NCBI GenBank assembly: GCA_027063105.1
Contig: JAMOSL010000075.1
Location: 1-12,904 of the forward strand
DNA: 12,904 bases
Direction of reading: 5' to 3'
From: Campylobacteraceae bacterium
GTDB lineage: Bacteria; Campylobacterota; Campylobacteria; Campylobacterales; Sulfurovaceae
In this document: piece after piece, positions 1 to 6,814 of the stretch
Layout of the letters: each line of letters opens with the position of its first letter
How positions within the stretch are numbered: the stretch's first letter is position 1
The notes under the pieces: generated by a model
The model's database searches: none
Seen by the model: only the letters and a program-made list of their open reading frames with translations
What the model was told of the DNA's origin: nothing
Translations under genes and position numbers: made by a program

Positions 1-1760
1 GGAACAATTACAGCTACTTCATCTCCAACTCTTAATGCATAGTTTTCGTTGAATTGCATAAGATTTATATCTTTTTTGTTATCACTAAATATAGAGTTTC
101 CTAAAATAGGATATTTAAAATCTTTTCCTATGTAATCTAAGACTGTAGCTAGAACATCTGGTTGTGATGTCTGCTTTGAGTATATTTGAGGGGTTACTGT
201 TTCTCCTATAATCAAAGCAGGAATATGAAACATATCAACAGGAACTATATCATCTCCATAAACTCTAATATTATGGTCTGCTACTACTACAAATATGGTA
301 TTATTATAATAATTTAATTTTTTTGCATCTTCAAAAAATTTTCCAATCGCATAATCAGCATATTTTATAGCATTCTTTAGACTATATATTTTATTATCTA
401 TAGGTTCAATTCTTCCACTTGGATACTCAAAAGGGCTATGATTTGATGAGCTAAACATTAATGCACTAAATGGTTGTCCTCTTCGATGTAATTCCTCAAA
501 TCTCTTATTTGCTTTATTTACTAAATCTTCATCACTAACGCCCCAAGTTGCAACAAATTCAGGATTTAGATAATCTTTTTGTTCTATTACTTCATCAAAT
601 CCATTTCCTATAAACCAAGATTTCATATTATCAAATCTTGCTTCTCCTCCATATAAAAATAGAGAATAATAACCGTAAGGCTTTAAAAGTGCTGCAAATG
701 TAAAGAAATCATTTTGAGATTTATTTCTCTTTACAACACCTTTTCCTGCTACGGCTAATGTTCCTGCTGTAATTCCAGCAATTCCTCTAACGCTTCTTGT
801 TCCATTAGAATATAACTCTTCAAACCATAATCCATCTTTCTTTAATCTAAGAAGATTAGGGGTCAACTTTTCAGATACAAATTGATAACCTAAACTCTCT
901 TGTAAAAAGATAACTATATTCTTTTTATCTCTAGATTGAAAATTGCTTTCTACCCTTCTTGAAAATGGTGAAATTTTAGATTTTAAATCATTTTCTATTA
1001 TGCCTAATCTATCGGCTACTCTCTTTAACGCTTCGTCGATAGGCATATCTCCATATAGTTTCTTAACCCCTTTTGTTTCATAACGTTGGTTTGCATATAT
1101 TGCATAAACTATACTATGAAAAGAGTTTTTTGTCACTTCATTTACAATACGACTAGAAGAGAATAGGGCATCAGATATATTTGCAGGACGATGACCAAAT
1201 GAGGAACGAATCCCAATAAAAAGTAAAATAGCAATAGGAAAAAATATTATAACTCTTTTCCATAAATTTAATTCTAATAGATGGGAAAAGGAGTTTTTAG
1301 TTTTGAACCATAATATGATAGAAAAAATAAATATGATACCTAAAGCTATATATAATTCTATCTGATAATCAGCTAAAATCATATTAAACACCTCTTCGGG
1401 ATATTCTAAATATTCTACAAATTTATAATTAGGTCTAACATCATATTCAGCAAAGAATGGAATTGTAGCATTCTCAATATATATTATTAATACAAATACT
1501 ATTAAAAAATAAATCCTCAAAATTTTATCAATTTGTATATCCCATTTTTTAGGACTAAAGCTTAGAAGTAGAAGAGGTATAACAAGAAGCATTGAAGCCA
1601 TAATCGTATCCATCTTTAATCCATATGCAAAACTAAGAAGATAGTTAGTCTGGCTATTTTCTATTCTGTCCCAATATATAATGAACAGTGATAATCTTCC
1701 TATAAAGAATATGCTTATCATTAATATATAATATTTAAATAGTTTTTTAAATATATTCAT
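1..1760 (-). CDS. LtaS/MdoB-like membrane sulfatase-fold transferase, 3' end cut by window
   Basis: The frame is open for 586 codons from an ATG at 1760 and leaves the window before its stop. About five hydrophobic segments come first (roughly residues 10-29, 41-67, 81-99, 136-152, 168-185), then an extracytoplasmic alkaline-phosphatase/sulfatase fold. Residues matching the LtaS active site are visible: E288 in LQESLG, the likely nucleophile T321 in NGTRSVRG, H441 in SSNHSPF and D495-H496 in ADHN. Related enzymes move phosphoglycerol or phosphoethanolamine groups from phospholipid to envelope glycans or lipids; a Gram-negative cell would use it on periplasmic glucan or a surface glycan, not true teichoic acid. 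The substrate cannot be told from sequence. It starts 3 bases after the NlpC/P60 gene, whose last codons supply the GGAGAA ribosome site, so the two are very probably co-transcribed. Family is confident, substrate unknown. Confidence 0.85.
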   Translation of the reverse strand, partial: MNIFKKLFKYYILMISIFFIGRLSLFIIYWDRIENSQTNYLLSFAYGLKMDTIMASMLLVIPLLLLSFSPKKWDIQIDKILRIYFLIVFVLIIYIENATIPFFAEYDVRPNYKFVEYLEYPEEVFNMILADYQIELYIALGIIFIFSIILWFKTKNSFSHLLELNLWKRVIIFFPIAILLFIGIRSSFGHRPANISDALFSSSRIVNEVTKNSFHSIVYAIYANQRYETKGVKKLYGDMPIDEALKRVADRLGIIENDLKSKISPFSRRVESNFQSRDKKNIVIFLQESLGYQFVSEKLTPNLLRLKKDGLWFEELYSNGTRSVRGIAGITAGTLAVAGKGVVKRNKSQNDFFTFAALLKPYGYYSLFLYGGEARFDNMKSWFIGNGFDEVIEQKDYLNPEFVATWGVSDEDLVNKANKRFEELHRRGQPFSALMFSSSNHSPFEYPSGRIEPIDNKIYSLKNAIKYADYAIGKFFEDAKKLNYYNNTIFVVVADHNIRVYGDDIVPVDMFHIPALIIGETVTPQIYSKQTSQPDVLATVLDYIGKDFKYPILGNSIFSDNKKDINLMQFNENYALRVGDEVAVIV

Positions 1761-1763
1761 TTT

Positions 1764-3116
1764 TTATTCTCCAAATGTAATAATATTAGAAAGTGTGTTA
1801 ATAAGCTTACTTCTTTCTTTAATATTTTCTAACTCTTTTGCTGGTTCTGTCGTACTAATTAAAGTTCTTCCCAAAATATGTTTTGAACCATCTTTTAATC
1901 TAGCTCCCCAATATGTATGCATAATAATAGGTTCACCTCTATACTGACCTATATATAAAACGATATGACCTTTTACATAAAGTAATGATCTAAATGGTTT
2001 TGCTTTAGATATTATAACTTTCTTCTTTTGCCATTTTTTATACTTTTTTATATTTTTAGATATACCATCTTTAGATTGTTTATTTGAGTTTCTGCGTAAA
2101 AATATACCAAATACACTAAGATAATCTTTTGTCATAGATGAGCAGTCTCTAGTCTCTAAAAGTCCACCCCATCCATAAGGTTCATTAATTAATTCTTTTG
2201 CTATTCTGGATATATTTGATGGCGTAAATGCTATTGGTTTCTTAGCAATAAGATTATTTTTATTAATAGTAGCTATCTCTAAATTTGCCTGACCATTTTT
2301 ATCTTTTGATGCAAATAGATAACCCTCTTTTATACTATTATTATCATCTTTATATTTTCCTCTTGGAAAGATAGAGCCTAGTTTTATAATACTAATTGAT
2401 TTATTGTTATTAAGCAATCTAAGATTATCTTTTATCACAATAGAATATTTATCATTTTTAAAGTTTTGCATAAATTTTTTATCAACTAATGCAATATTAG
2501 AAATTGATATCCAACCATAAGCTGTAGAGCCTCTTACAAATGCCCATTTTTTATCTAATGAATAGTGAGAAATAAAAAGAGGAGTATTTATATGATATGA
2601 GCTATTCTGATTATAATCAAAAGGAAAACCTTCTCCTGTCTTTTTAGGGTCATAATAATATGCTTGACTCATTGGAAATGCGTGAAGATTAGAGTGTTTG
2701 ATAGTTATACCATACTTTCTTAAGCTATTTAAATTTGAATAGTTTGAATTTTTAATCCATTTATTATATGTTAAGTTTTTAATTCTTCTATAGTCAGAGT
2801 TATAAATTTTATGTTTTTGTACACTTCTTATTGCCCAAGATATATCTTTTAAGCTCTTATCAAATTTCTTTAGATTCCAAGGAGAGAAATATTTTTTATT
2901 ATAGATTTTATTTAGTTTTCTCTGCTTTTTCCCTGATAAAGGTTTTGCTTGATATGCATAATATGATAAGTTTTGAGGTATTTTATGGTCATCTTCTATT
3001 TTATTGCTTGGCATTTTATCTATTCTTGTAGGTAATCGTTGGCTTTCTATTATAGAGTAGTCAGCATTTAATAGAATACTAAAAAAGAATATAAAAAGTA
3101 TATATCTAATCTTCAT
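1764..3116 (-). CDS. Exported SH3/NlpC-P60 family peptidoglycan endopeptidase
   Basis: This 450-residue protein has a signal-peptide-like N terminus (about residues 1-18, basic start then a hydrophobic run ending near LLNA). A polar N-terminal region and SH3b-like beta segments follow (about 130-285, including WAFVRGSTAYGWIS), then a C-terminal NlpC/P60 cysteine peptidase domain (about 300-425). The likely catalytic triad is C325 in RDCSS, H384 in KGHIVLY and H400 in MHTYWG. Family members usually cut the D-Glu to diamino acid bond in peptidoglycan stems, in the periplasm. No lipobox is seen. The start overlaps the end of the upstream aminotransferase by 11 bases and has only a weak ribosome site, suggesting translational coupling. 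The lysine/asparagine-rich body fits the AT-rich genome. The exact bond cut and the number of SH3 units are inferred. Confidence 0.85.
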   Translation of the reverse strand: MKIRYILFIFFFSILLNADYSIIESQRLPTRIDKMPSNKIEDDHKIPQNLSYYAYQAKPLSGKKQRKLNKIYNKKYFSPWNLKKFDKSLKDISWAIRSVQKHKIYNSDYRRIKNLTYNKWIKNSNYSNLNSLRKYGITIKHSNLHAFPMSQAYYYDPKKTGEGFPFDYNQNSSYHINTPLFISHYSLDKKWAFVRGSTAYGWISISNIALVDKKFMQNFKNDKYSIVIKDNLRLLNNNKSISIIKLGSIFPRGKYKDDNNSIKEGYLFASKDKNGQANLEIATINKNNLIAKKPIAFTPSNISRIAKELINEPYGWGGLLETRDCSSMTKDYLSVFGIFLRRNSNKQSKDGISKNIKKYKKWQKKKVIISKAKPFRSLLYVKGHIVLYIGQYRGEPIIMHTYWGARLKDGSKHILGRTLISTTEPAKELENIKERSKLINTLSNIITFGE

Positions 3117-4233
3117 CTAAACACGCTTTTATCCTATTTAATGCATCACGAGTTAAATCTTCTTCATATACCAAAGCTAATCTAACAAATCCTTTTCCTT
3201 GCTCTTCTCTTCCCAAGAAGCTACCTGCAAGAACTTTAATATTATATTCTCTATATAATTTTTTTGTAAATTTTATCTCATCATCTACTTCTAGCCATAT
3301 ATAAAAAGTAGCCATTGGAGTTTCTATATTTAAAATTTCTTTTGCCAATTTAAAATTCTTAATATATTTTTCTCTGAAAGTATCAACATGATTTTGGTCT
3401 CCCCATGCAAGAGCAGAAGCATATTGAAGAGGTAGAGGTGAAGCACATCCAATATAAGTTCTATATGTCATATATGATTTAAGAATGTTGCTATCCCCTG
3501 CTATAAATCCACTTCTGAGTCCTGGAGCTGATGAGCGTTTAGAAACTGAATTGATAACTAATATATTTTTAAAATCTACATTTCCAGCCTCTATACTAGC
3601 ATTAAGAAGAGATGGAATAGGCTTATCTAAATATAAATCAACATAACATTCATCATTTAGCAATACAAAGTCATACTTTAAAGCTAATTGAACCCACTCT
3701 TTTAATAGTTCAAGAGTCATAACTGATGAGGTTGGATTATTTGGAGAATTTATAATTACAAAATCACATTTCTTTAGCTTATCTTCATCTATAATTGGCA
3801 AAAAACTATTTTCTGGGTCAAGATTTAAATATATAACTTCAGCCCTACTTGCTATAGCAGATCCTTCATATATTTGATAAAAAGGGTTAGGAAATGCCAT
3901 AACAGGATTTTCAATATTATGTAAAAGAAATTGTGGAAAATTGAATAAAACTTCTCTAGTTCCAAAGGTAGGTATAATTTGAGAGTTATCTAGTTCTAAA
4001 TTAAATCTATTTTTTAAATAATTTAACATACCATTTCTAAGTATAGATTCACCAGAAGTTTTTGGGTATTTATTTAAAAGATGAGCCTCATTGTTAAGCT
4101 CATCTAAAATAAATTGAGGAGTATTAAATTGAGGCTCTCCTATAGTTAAAGATAGAGGAGAGTATTTAGTATTAGGTATAATATCCTCTAAAAGAATATT
4201 TAGTTTTTCAAATGGATATTTTTCAAAATGCAT
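3106..4233 (-). CDS. dapC: PLP-dependent aminotransferase, probable succinyldiaminopimelate transaminase DapC
   Basis: This is a 375-residue fold-type I class I/II aminotransferase, complete for its family. The N-terminal SLTIGEPQFNTP motif, N166 in SPNNPT, D194 in NDECY, the PLP Schiff-base lysine K232 in SVSKRSSAPGLRSGF and the carboxylate-binding R351 in GFVRLAL are all present. The sequence resembles the branch annotated as DapC in Campylobacterota, which would make N-succinyl-LL-diaminopimelate for lysine and peptidoglycan. Other amino-acid donors or acceptors cannot be excluded. A TAAGG ribosome site lies about 6 bases before the ATG at 4233. It heads a block of cell-wall genes, overlapping the following NlpC/P60 hydrolase gene by 11 bases, which supports a peptidoglycan role. 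Aminotransferase identity is near certain; substrate assignment is moderate. Confidence 0.78.
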   Translation of the reverse strand: MHFEKYPFEKLNILLEDIIPNTKYSPLSLTIGEPQFNTPQFILDELNNEAHLLNKYPKTSGESILRNGMLNYLKNRFNLELDNSQIIPTFGTREVLFNFPQFLLHNIENPVMAFPNPFYQIYEGSAIASRAEVIYLNLDPENSFLPIIDEDKLKKCDFVIINSPNNPTSSVMTLELLKEWVQLALKYDFVLLNDECYVDLYLDKPIPSLLNASIEAGNVDFKNILVINSVSKRSSAPGLRSGFIAGDSNILKSYMTYRTYIGCASPLPLQYASALAWGDQNHVDTFREKYIKNFKLAKEILNIETPMATFYIWLEVDDEIKFTKKLYREYNIKVLAGSFLGREEQGKGFVRLALVYEEDLTRDALNRIKACLDED

Positions 4234-4338
4234 ATATAACCTTAGTTTTTTATTAGGCTCTAATTTTAGCTAACATCACCTCATCTTCTGCTTTAGCTCT
4301 TCTCATCTTTCTATTCTAGGATTTATTTGATTAGAAAT
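4234..4338 (-). promoter_or_regulatory. Gap between the carbohydrate cluster and the envelope operon, possible dapC promoter
   Basis: These 105 bases are the largest gap in the minus-strand run from 10800 to 1, so a promoter for the dapC block is likely here. A TAGAAT hexamer (4318 down to 4313) could be a -10 box; no good -35 is seen, which is common in Campylobacterota. There is no clear stem plus T-tract terminator, so read-through from the cluster above is possible. A 17-codon reading frame lies inside and is listed separately. Confidence 0.35.
4253..4306 (-). CDS. Possible 17-residue leader peptide or gene remnant before dapC
   Basis: An ATG at 4306 opens a short frame encoding MRRAKAEDEVMLAKIRA and ending in TAA, 19 bases before the dapC start. 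It is richer in charged residues and GC than the surrounding spacer, which is why it stands out. An in-frame stop lies four codons upstream, so it does not extend to a longer gene. The ribosome site is weak (only an AAAG just before the ATG). No family is recognised. It may be chance, a remnant or a translated leader. Confidence 0.2.
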   Translation of the reverse strand: MRRAKAEDEVMLAKIRA

Positions 4339-4620
4339 TTATATTTTAATAATAGAGTTTTTTGAACCAAATTCTGTTTCGATAAAATCTGTTGAGTCGT
4401 CACAAATCCACTCTTTATCATTGATTAAGTATCCAAACTCATAATGTTTACCTGTAGGTAAAACCTTTGTAATTGCTAGGTTACCATCTTTTTTCAATTT
4501 CATTGTATTCTTCTTTTCCCAATTATCCCAAGAGCCTAAAAGTTCTACTTTATCTCCTTGATCTAATTTAATATTGAATGTTATCCACGCTTTTTTTCCA
4601 TTTACTGTAATTTTTATCAT
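4339..4620 (-). CDS. Stand-alone CBM48 / AMPK-type glycogen-binding domain protein
   Basis: This 93-residue protein is almost entirely one early-set beta-sandwich of the CBM48 type, as found in AMPK beta subunits and at the N terminus of branching and debranching enzymes. Visible landmarks are the LLGSWDNW segment with W31 and W34, the PTGKHYEFGYLINDKEW segment with W71, and a C-terminal FGSKNSIIKI strand whose N88 matches the AMPK glycogen-contact asparagine by position. W34 and W71 correspond to the two AMPK sugar-stacking tryptophans. It has no signal peptide and no catalytic domain, so it should be cytoplasmic and act by binding alpha-glucan. It lies 11 bases after pfkA with an AAGGA ribosome site, last in the pgi-glgP-pgk-pfkA cluster. 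A role as glycogen tether, granule protein or sensor is inference. Confidence 0.85.
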   Translation of the reverse strand: MIKITVNGKKAWITFNIKLDQGDKVELLGSWDNWEKKNTMKLKKDGNLAITKVLPTGKHYEFGYLINDKEWICDDSTDFIETEFGSKNSIIKI

Positions 4621-4631
4621 AATAATTCCTT

Positions 4632-5591
4632 TTAATCTAATAAGTTTATTGCATCTAGGTATCTTTTTGGTAATTTATATTTTGTTGATACCACCTCTTC
4701 TATTTCAATTAGTTTAAACTCTCCATCTCTATAAACAACAACTTTATTTGAGTTTGTAGAATTTAAGAGATGATTCATTGCTGTAATTGTAAAATCAAAT
4801 GCCATTAATCTATCTCTTACTGTTGGATTTCCACCTCTTTGAATATGTCCCAATATACTAACTCTAGTTTCTAATCCTACTGTTTCCTGAAGCCATTTAT
4901 GAATTTCTGTTGTCTTTTTTGTACCTTCAGCTACTATTGCTAAAGCATAGTGTCTACCATTTTCAACTTCTTTTCTTAATCTTTTTCCTAAAGCTTCAGA
5001 TTCAAATTCTATCTCTGGAACTACACATATTTCTGCACCACTCGCCATAGCTGATACAATTGCTAAATGACCACAATCTCTGCCCATAACTTCAACTAAA
5101 AAGGCTCTATTGAATGAAGAAGCTGTATCTCTAATTTTATCTAAAGCATCTCTGATTACATTTAAAGCTGTATCCGACCCTAAACAGTATTCTGTACCAT
5201 TTATATCATTATCTATAGTAGATGGAATACCAACAAAATTAAGATTAAATTCACTGCTAAACCTATCCATAGCTCTAAATGAACCATCACCACCTAATAC
5301 AATTAATCCACTTATATTATGTTTCTTTAGATTATTATAGGCTTGTTCTCTAAATTGATATTCAAAGAATCTTTTTGACCTAGAGGATTGAATAATTGTA
5401 CCTCCACGATGAAGTATTCCTGCAACATCTCTATGTTCAGCTTTTACAATTTTACCATCAATTAGACCTTCTAATCCTCGATATATAAGGTATGGCTCTT
5501 CACCTTTCTTATATGCATAATCTACAAATTTTTTAATAGCAGGATTCATTCCAGCAGCATCACCACCAGAACACATTATTGCTAATGCCAT
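4632..5591 (-). CDS. pfkA: 6-phosphofructokinase, ATP-dependent type (PfkA)
   Basis: This 319-residue protein matches the compact bacterial PfkA length and phosphorylates fructose 6-phosphate to fructose 1,6-bisphosphate in the cytoplasm. Motifs in order: SGGDAAGMN (8-16), R71, GGDGS (100-104), STIDND with catalytic D127 and metal-binding D129, VEVMGR (R171), and ETR...GHIQRGG (R243, H249, R252). The glycine of GGDGS (G103), equivalent to E. coli G104, points to ATP, since pyrophosphate enzymes usually carry aspartate there. S124 replaces the glycine usual in ATP enzymes (lysine in pyrophosphate ones). Several allosteric-site basic residues of E. coli PfkA appear changed. Its ATG overlaps the pgk stop as TAATG, implying coupled translation. 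Many Campylobacterota lack a phosphofructokinase, so its presence suggests real glycolytic flux. Confidence 0.93.
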   Translation of the reverse strand: MALAIMCSGGDAAGMNPAIKKFVDYAYKKGEEPYLIYRGLEGLIDGKIVKAEHRDVAGILHRGGTIIQSSRSKRFFEYQFREQAYNNLKKHNISGLIVLGGDGSFRAMDRFSSEFNLNFVGIPSTIDNDINGTEYCLGSDTALNVIRDALDKIRDTASSFNRAFLVEVMGRDCGHLAIVSAMASGAEICVVPEIEFESEALGKRLRKEVENGRHYALAIVAEGTKKTTEIHKWLQETVGLETRVSILGHIQRGGNPTVRDRLMAFDFTITAMNHLLNSTNSNKVVVYRDGEFKLIEIEEVVSTKYKLPKRYLDAINLLD

Positions 5592-6811
5592 TAGTTATTC
5601 TCTTCTTTTCTATCTAATCTTGCAAATCCTGGTAAAATTTTACCTTCTAATAGCTCTAAACTAGCACCACCACCTGTTGATATAAAACTAAAATTTTCTA
5701 CTTCTCTAGCCTTTTCTACAGCATCAGCAGTATCCCCACCACCAACGATAGTATACGCATAAGTATCTGCTATGGCATTTGCTATCTTGTTTGTACCTCT
5801 TGAGAATTTATCGACCTCATATATACCCATAGGACCATTCCAAATAATTGTATTTGATAATCCAATAGCTTCACTAAATAGTTTTACAGTAGCAGGACCA
5901 ATATCAACTGCCATAAATTCATCTAAAATATCTTGTGCAGGTACTATTTGAATATCTATAGGATTATCTAAATTATTAGTTGTAACTAAATCAACAGGAA
6001 GATATAGTTTAACACCTTTTTCTCTAGCTTGTTTCATAATATCTAAAGCAGTATCTATAAAGCTATCTTCATATAAAGAATTTTGCATATCATATCCTAA
6101 TGCTTTTAGGAATGTATTACTCATAGCTCCACCAATTATAAGTTTATCGATTTTATCCAATACAGATTTTAATAATGTTATTTTAGTTGATATCTTTGCT
6201 CCACCAACAACTAAAGCAATTGGTCTAATTGGCTCTTCTAAAGCTTTTCCAAATGCTTCTATCTCTTTTAGCATCAAAAACCCTGCAACTTTAGTATCTA
6301 CAAATTCTGTAATACCATAAGTTGATGCATGTTCTCTGTGAGATGTACCAAAAGCATCATTTACATATATATCACAAATAGATGATAGTTTTTCTGATAA
6401 CTCTTTACTATTTTTCTTTTCACCATCATGAAAACGGATGTTTTCTAATAGAAATACTCTTTCTAGTGAACAAGTTGCAATTTCATCTCTTGATGTTTCA
6501 AAATTATCTATGAATTCAACTCTTCTATGTAGAAGTCTCTCTAATCTTTTTACAATATGTTTGAGAGAATATTCTTCTTCATATCCATTTTTAGGTCTTC
6601 CAAAATGTGTTACTAAAGTTATAGAACAAGCGTTATGGTCTATACAATAATTAATAGTAGGTAAAGCCATTCTAATTCTTCTATCATCAGATATATTATT
6701 ATGGCTATCCATAGGTACATTAAAATCAACTCTGATTAAAACTCTTTTTCCTGTTACATCTATATCTTTAAGCCCTTGAACTTCACGCATTACACCAATA
6801 TTAGAAGTCAT
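5591..6811 (-). CDS. pgk: Phosphoglycerate kinase
   Basis: This 406-residue protein is a full-length phosphoglycerate kinase, interconverting 1,3-bisphosphoglycerate plus ADP and 3-phosphoglycerate plus ATP. Motifs: RVLIRVDFNVP (23-33), SDDRRIR with likely catalytic R45, THFGRP (68-73), VNDAFG (150-155), the nucleotide-site GGAKISTK (203-210), WNGPMG (324-329), GGGDTADA (357-364) and TGGGASLELLEGK (379-391). It starts 3 bases after glgP with an AGGA site formed by the end of that gene. A second ATG at codon 8 has a poorer ribosome site; homologues usually begin near it, so the first seven residues are less certain. Campylobacterota commonly carry pgk beside gap and tpiA, so this copy in a glycogen cluster may be a paralogue, which cannot be judged from one window. 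Confidence 0.95.
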   Translation of the reverse strand: MTSNIGVMREVQGLKDIDVTGKRVLIRVDFNVPMDSHNNISDDRRIRMALPTINYCIDHNACSITLVTHFGRPKNGYEEEYSLKHIVKRLERLLHRRVEFIDNFETSRDEIATCSLERVFLLENIRFHDGEKKNSKELSEKLSSICDIYVNDAFGTSHREHASTYGITEFVDTKVAGFLMLKEIEAFGKALEEPIRPIALVVGGAKISTKITLLKSVLDKIDKLIIGGAMSNTFLKALGYDMQNSLYEDSFIDTALDIMKQAREKGVKLYLPVDLVTTNNLDNPIDIQIVPAQDILDEFMAVDIGPATVKLFSEAIGLSNTIIWNGPMGIYEVDKFSRGTNKIANAIADTYAYTIVGGGDTADAVEKAREVENFSFISTGGGASLELLEGKILPGFARLDRKEENN

Positions 6812-6814
6812 TTT

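Noticed and set aside
2831..3031. Plus-strand open frame of 66 codons
   Set aside because: It lies wholly inside the NlpC/P60 gene on the other strand, has no ribosome site and reads as low-complexity hydrophobic sequence from AT-rich DNA.
5110..5340. Plus-strand open frame inside pfkA
   Set aside because: Antisense to well-conserved PfkA motifs; no domain recognised and no supporting start signals.
6438..6650. Plus-strand open frame inside pgk
   Set aside because: Antisense shadow of a conserved enzyme gene, with no recognisable product.
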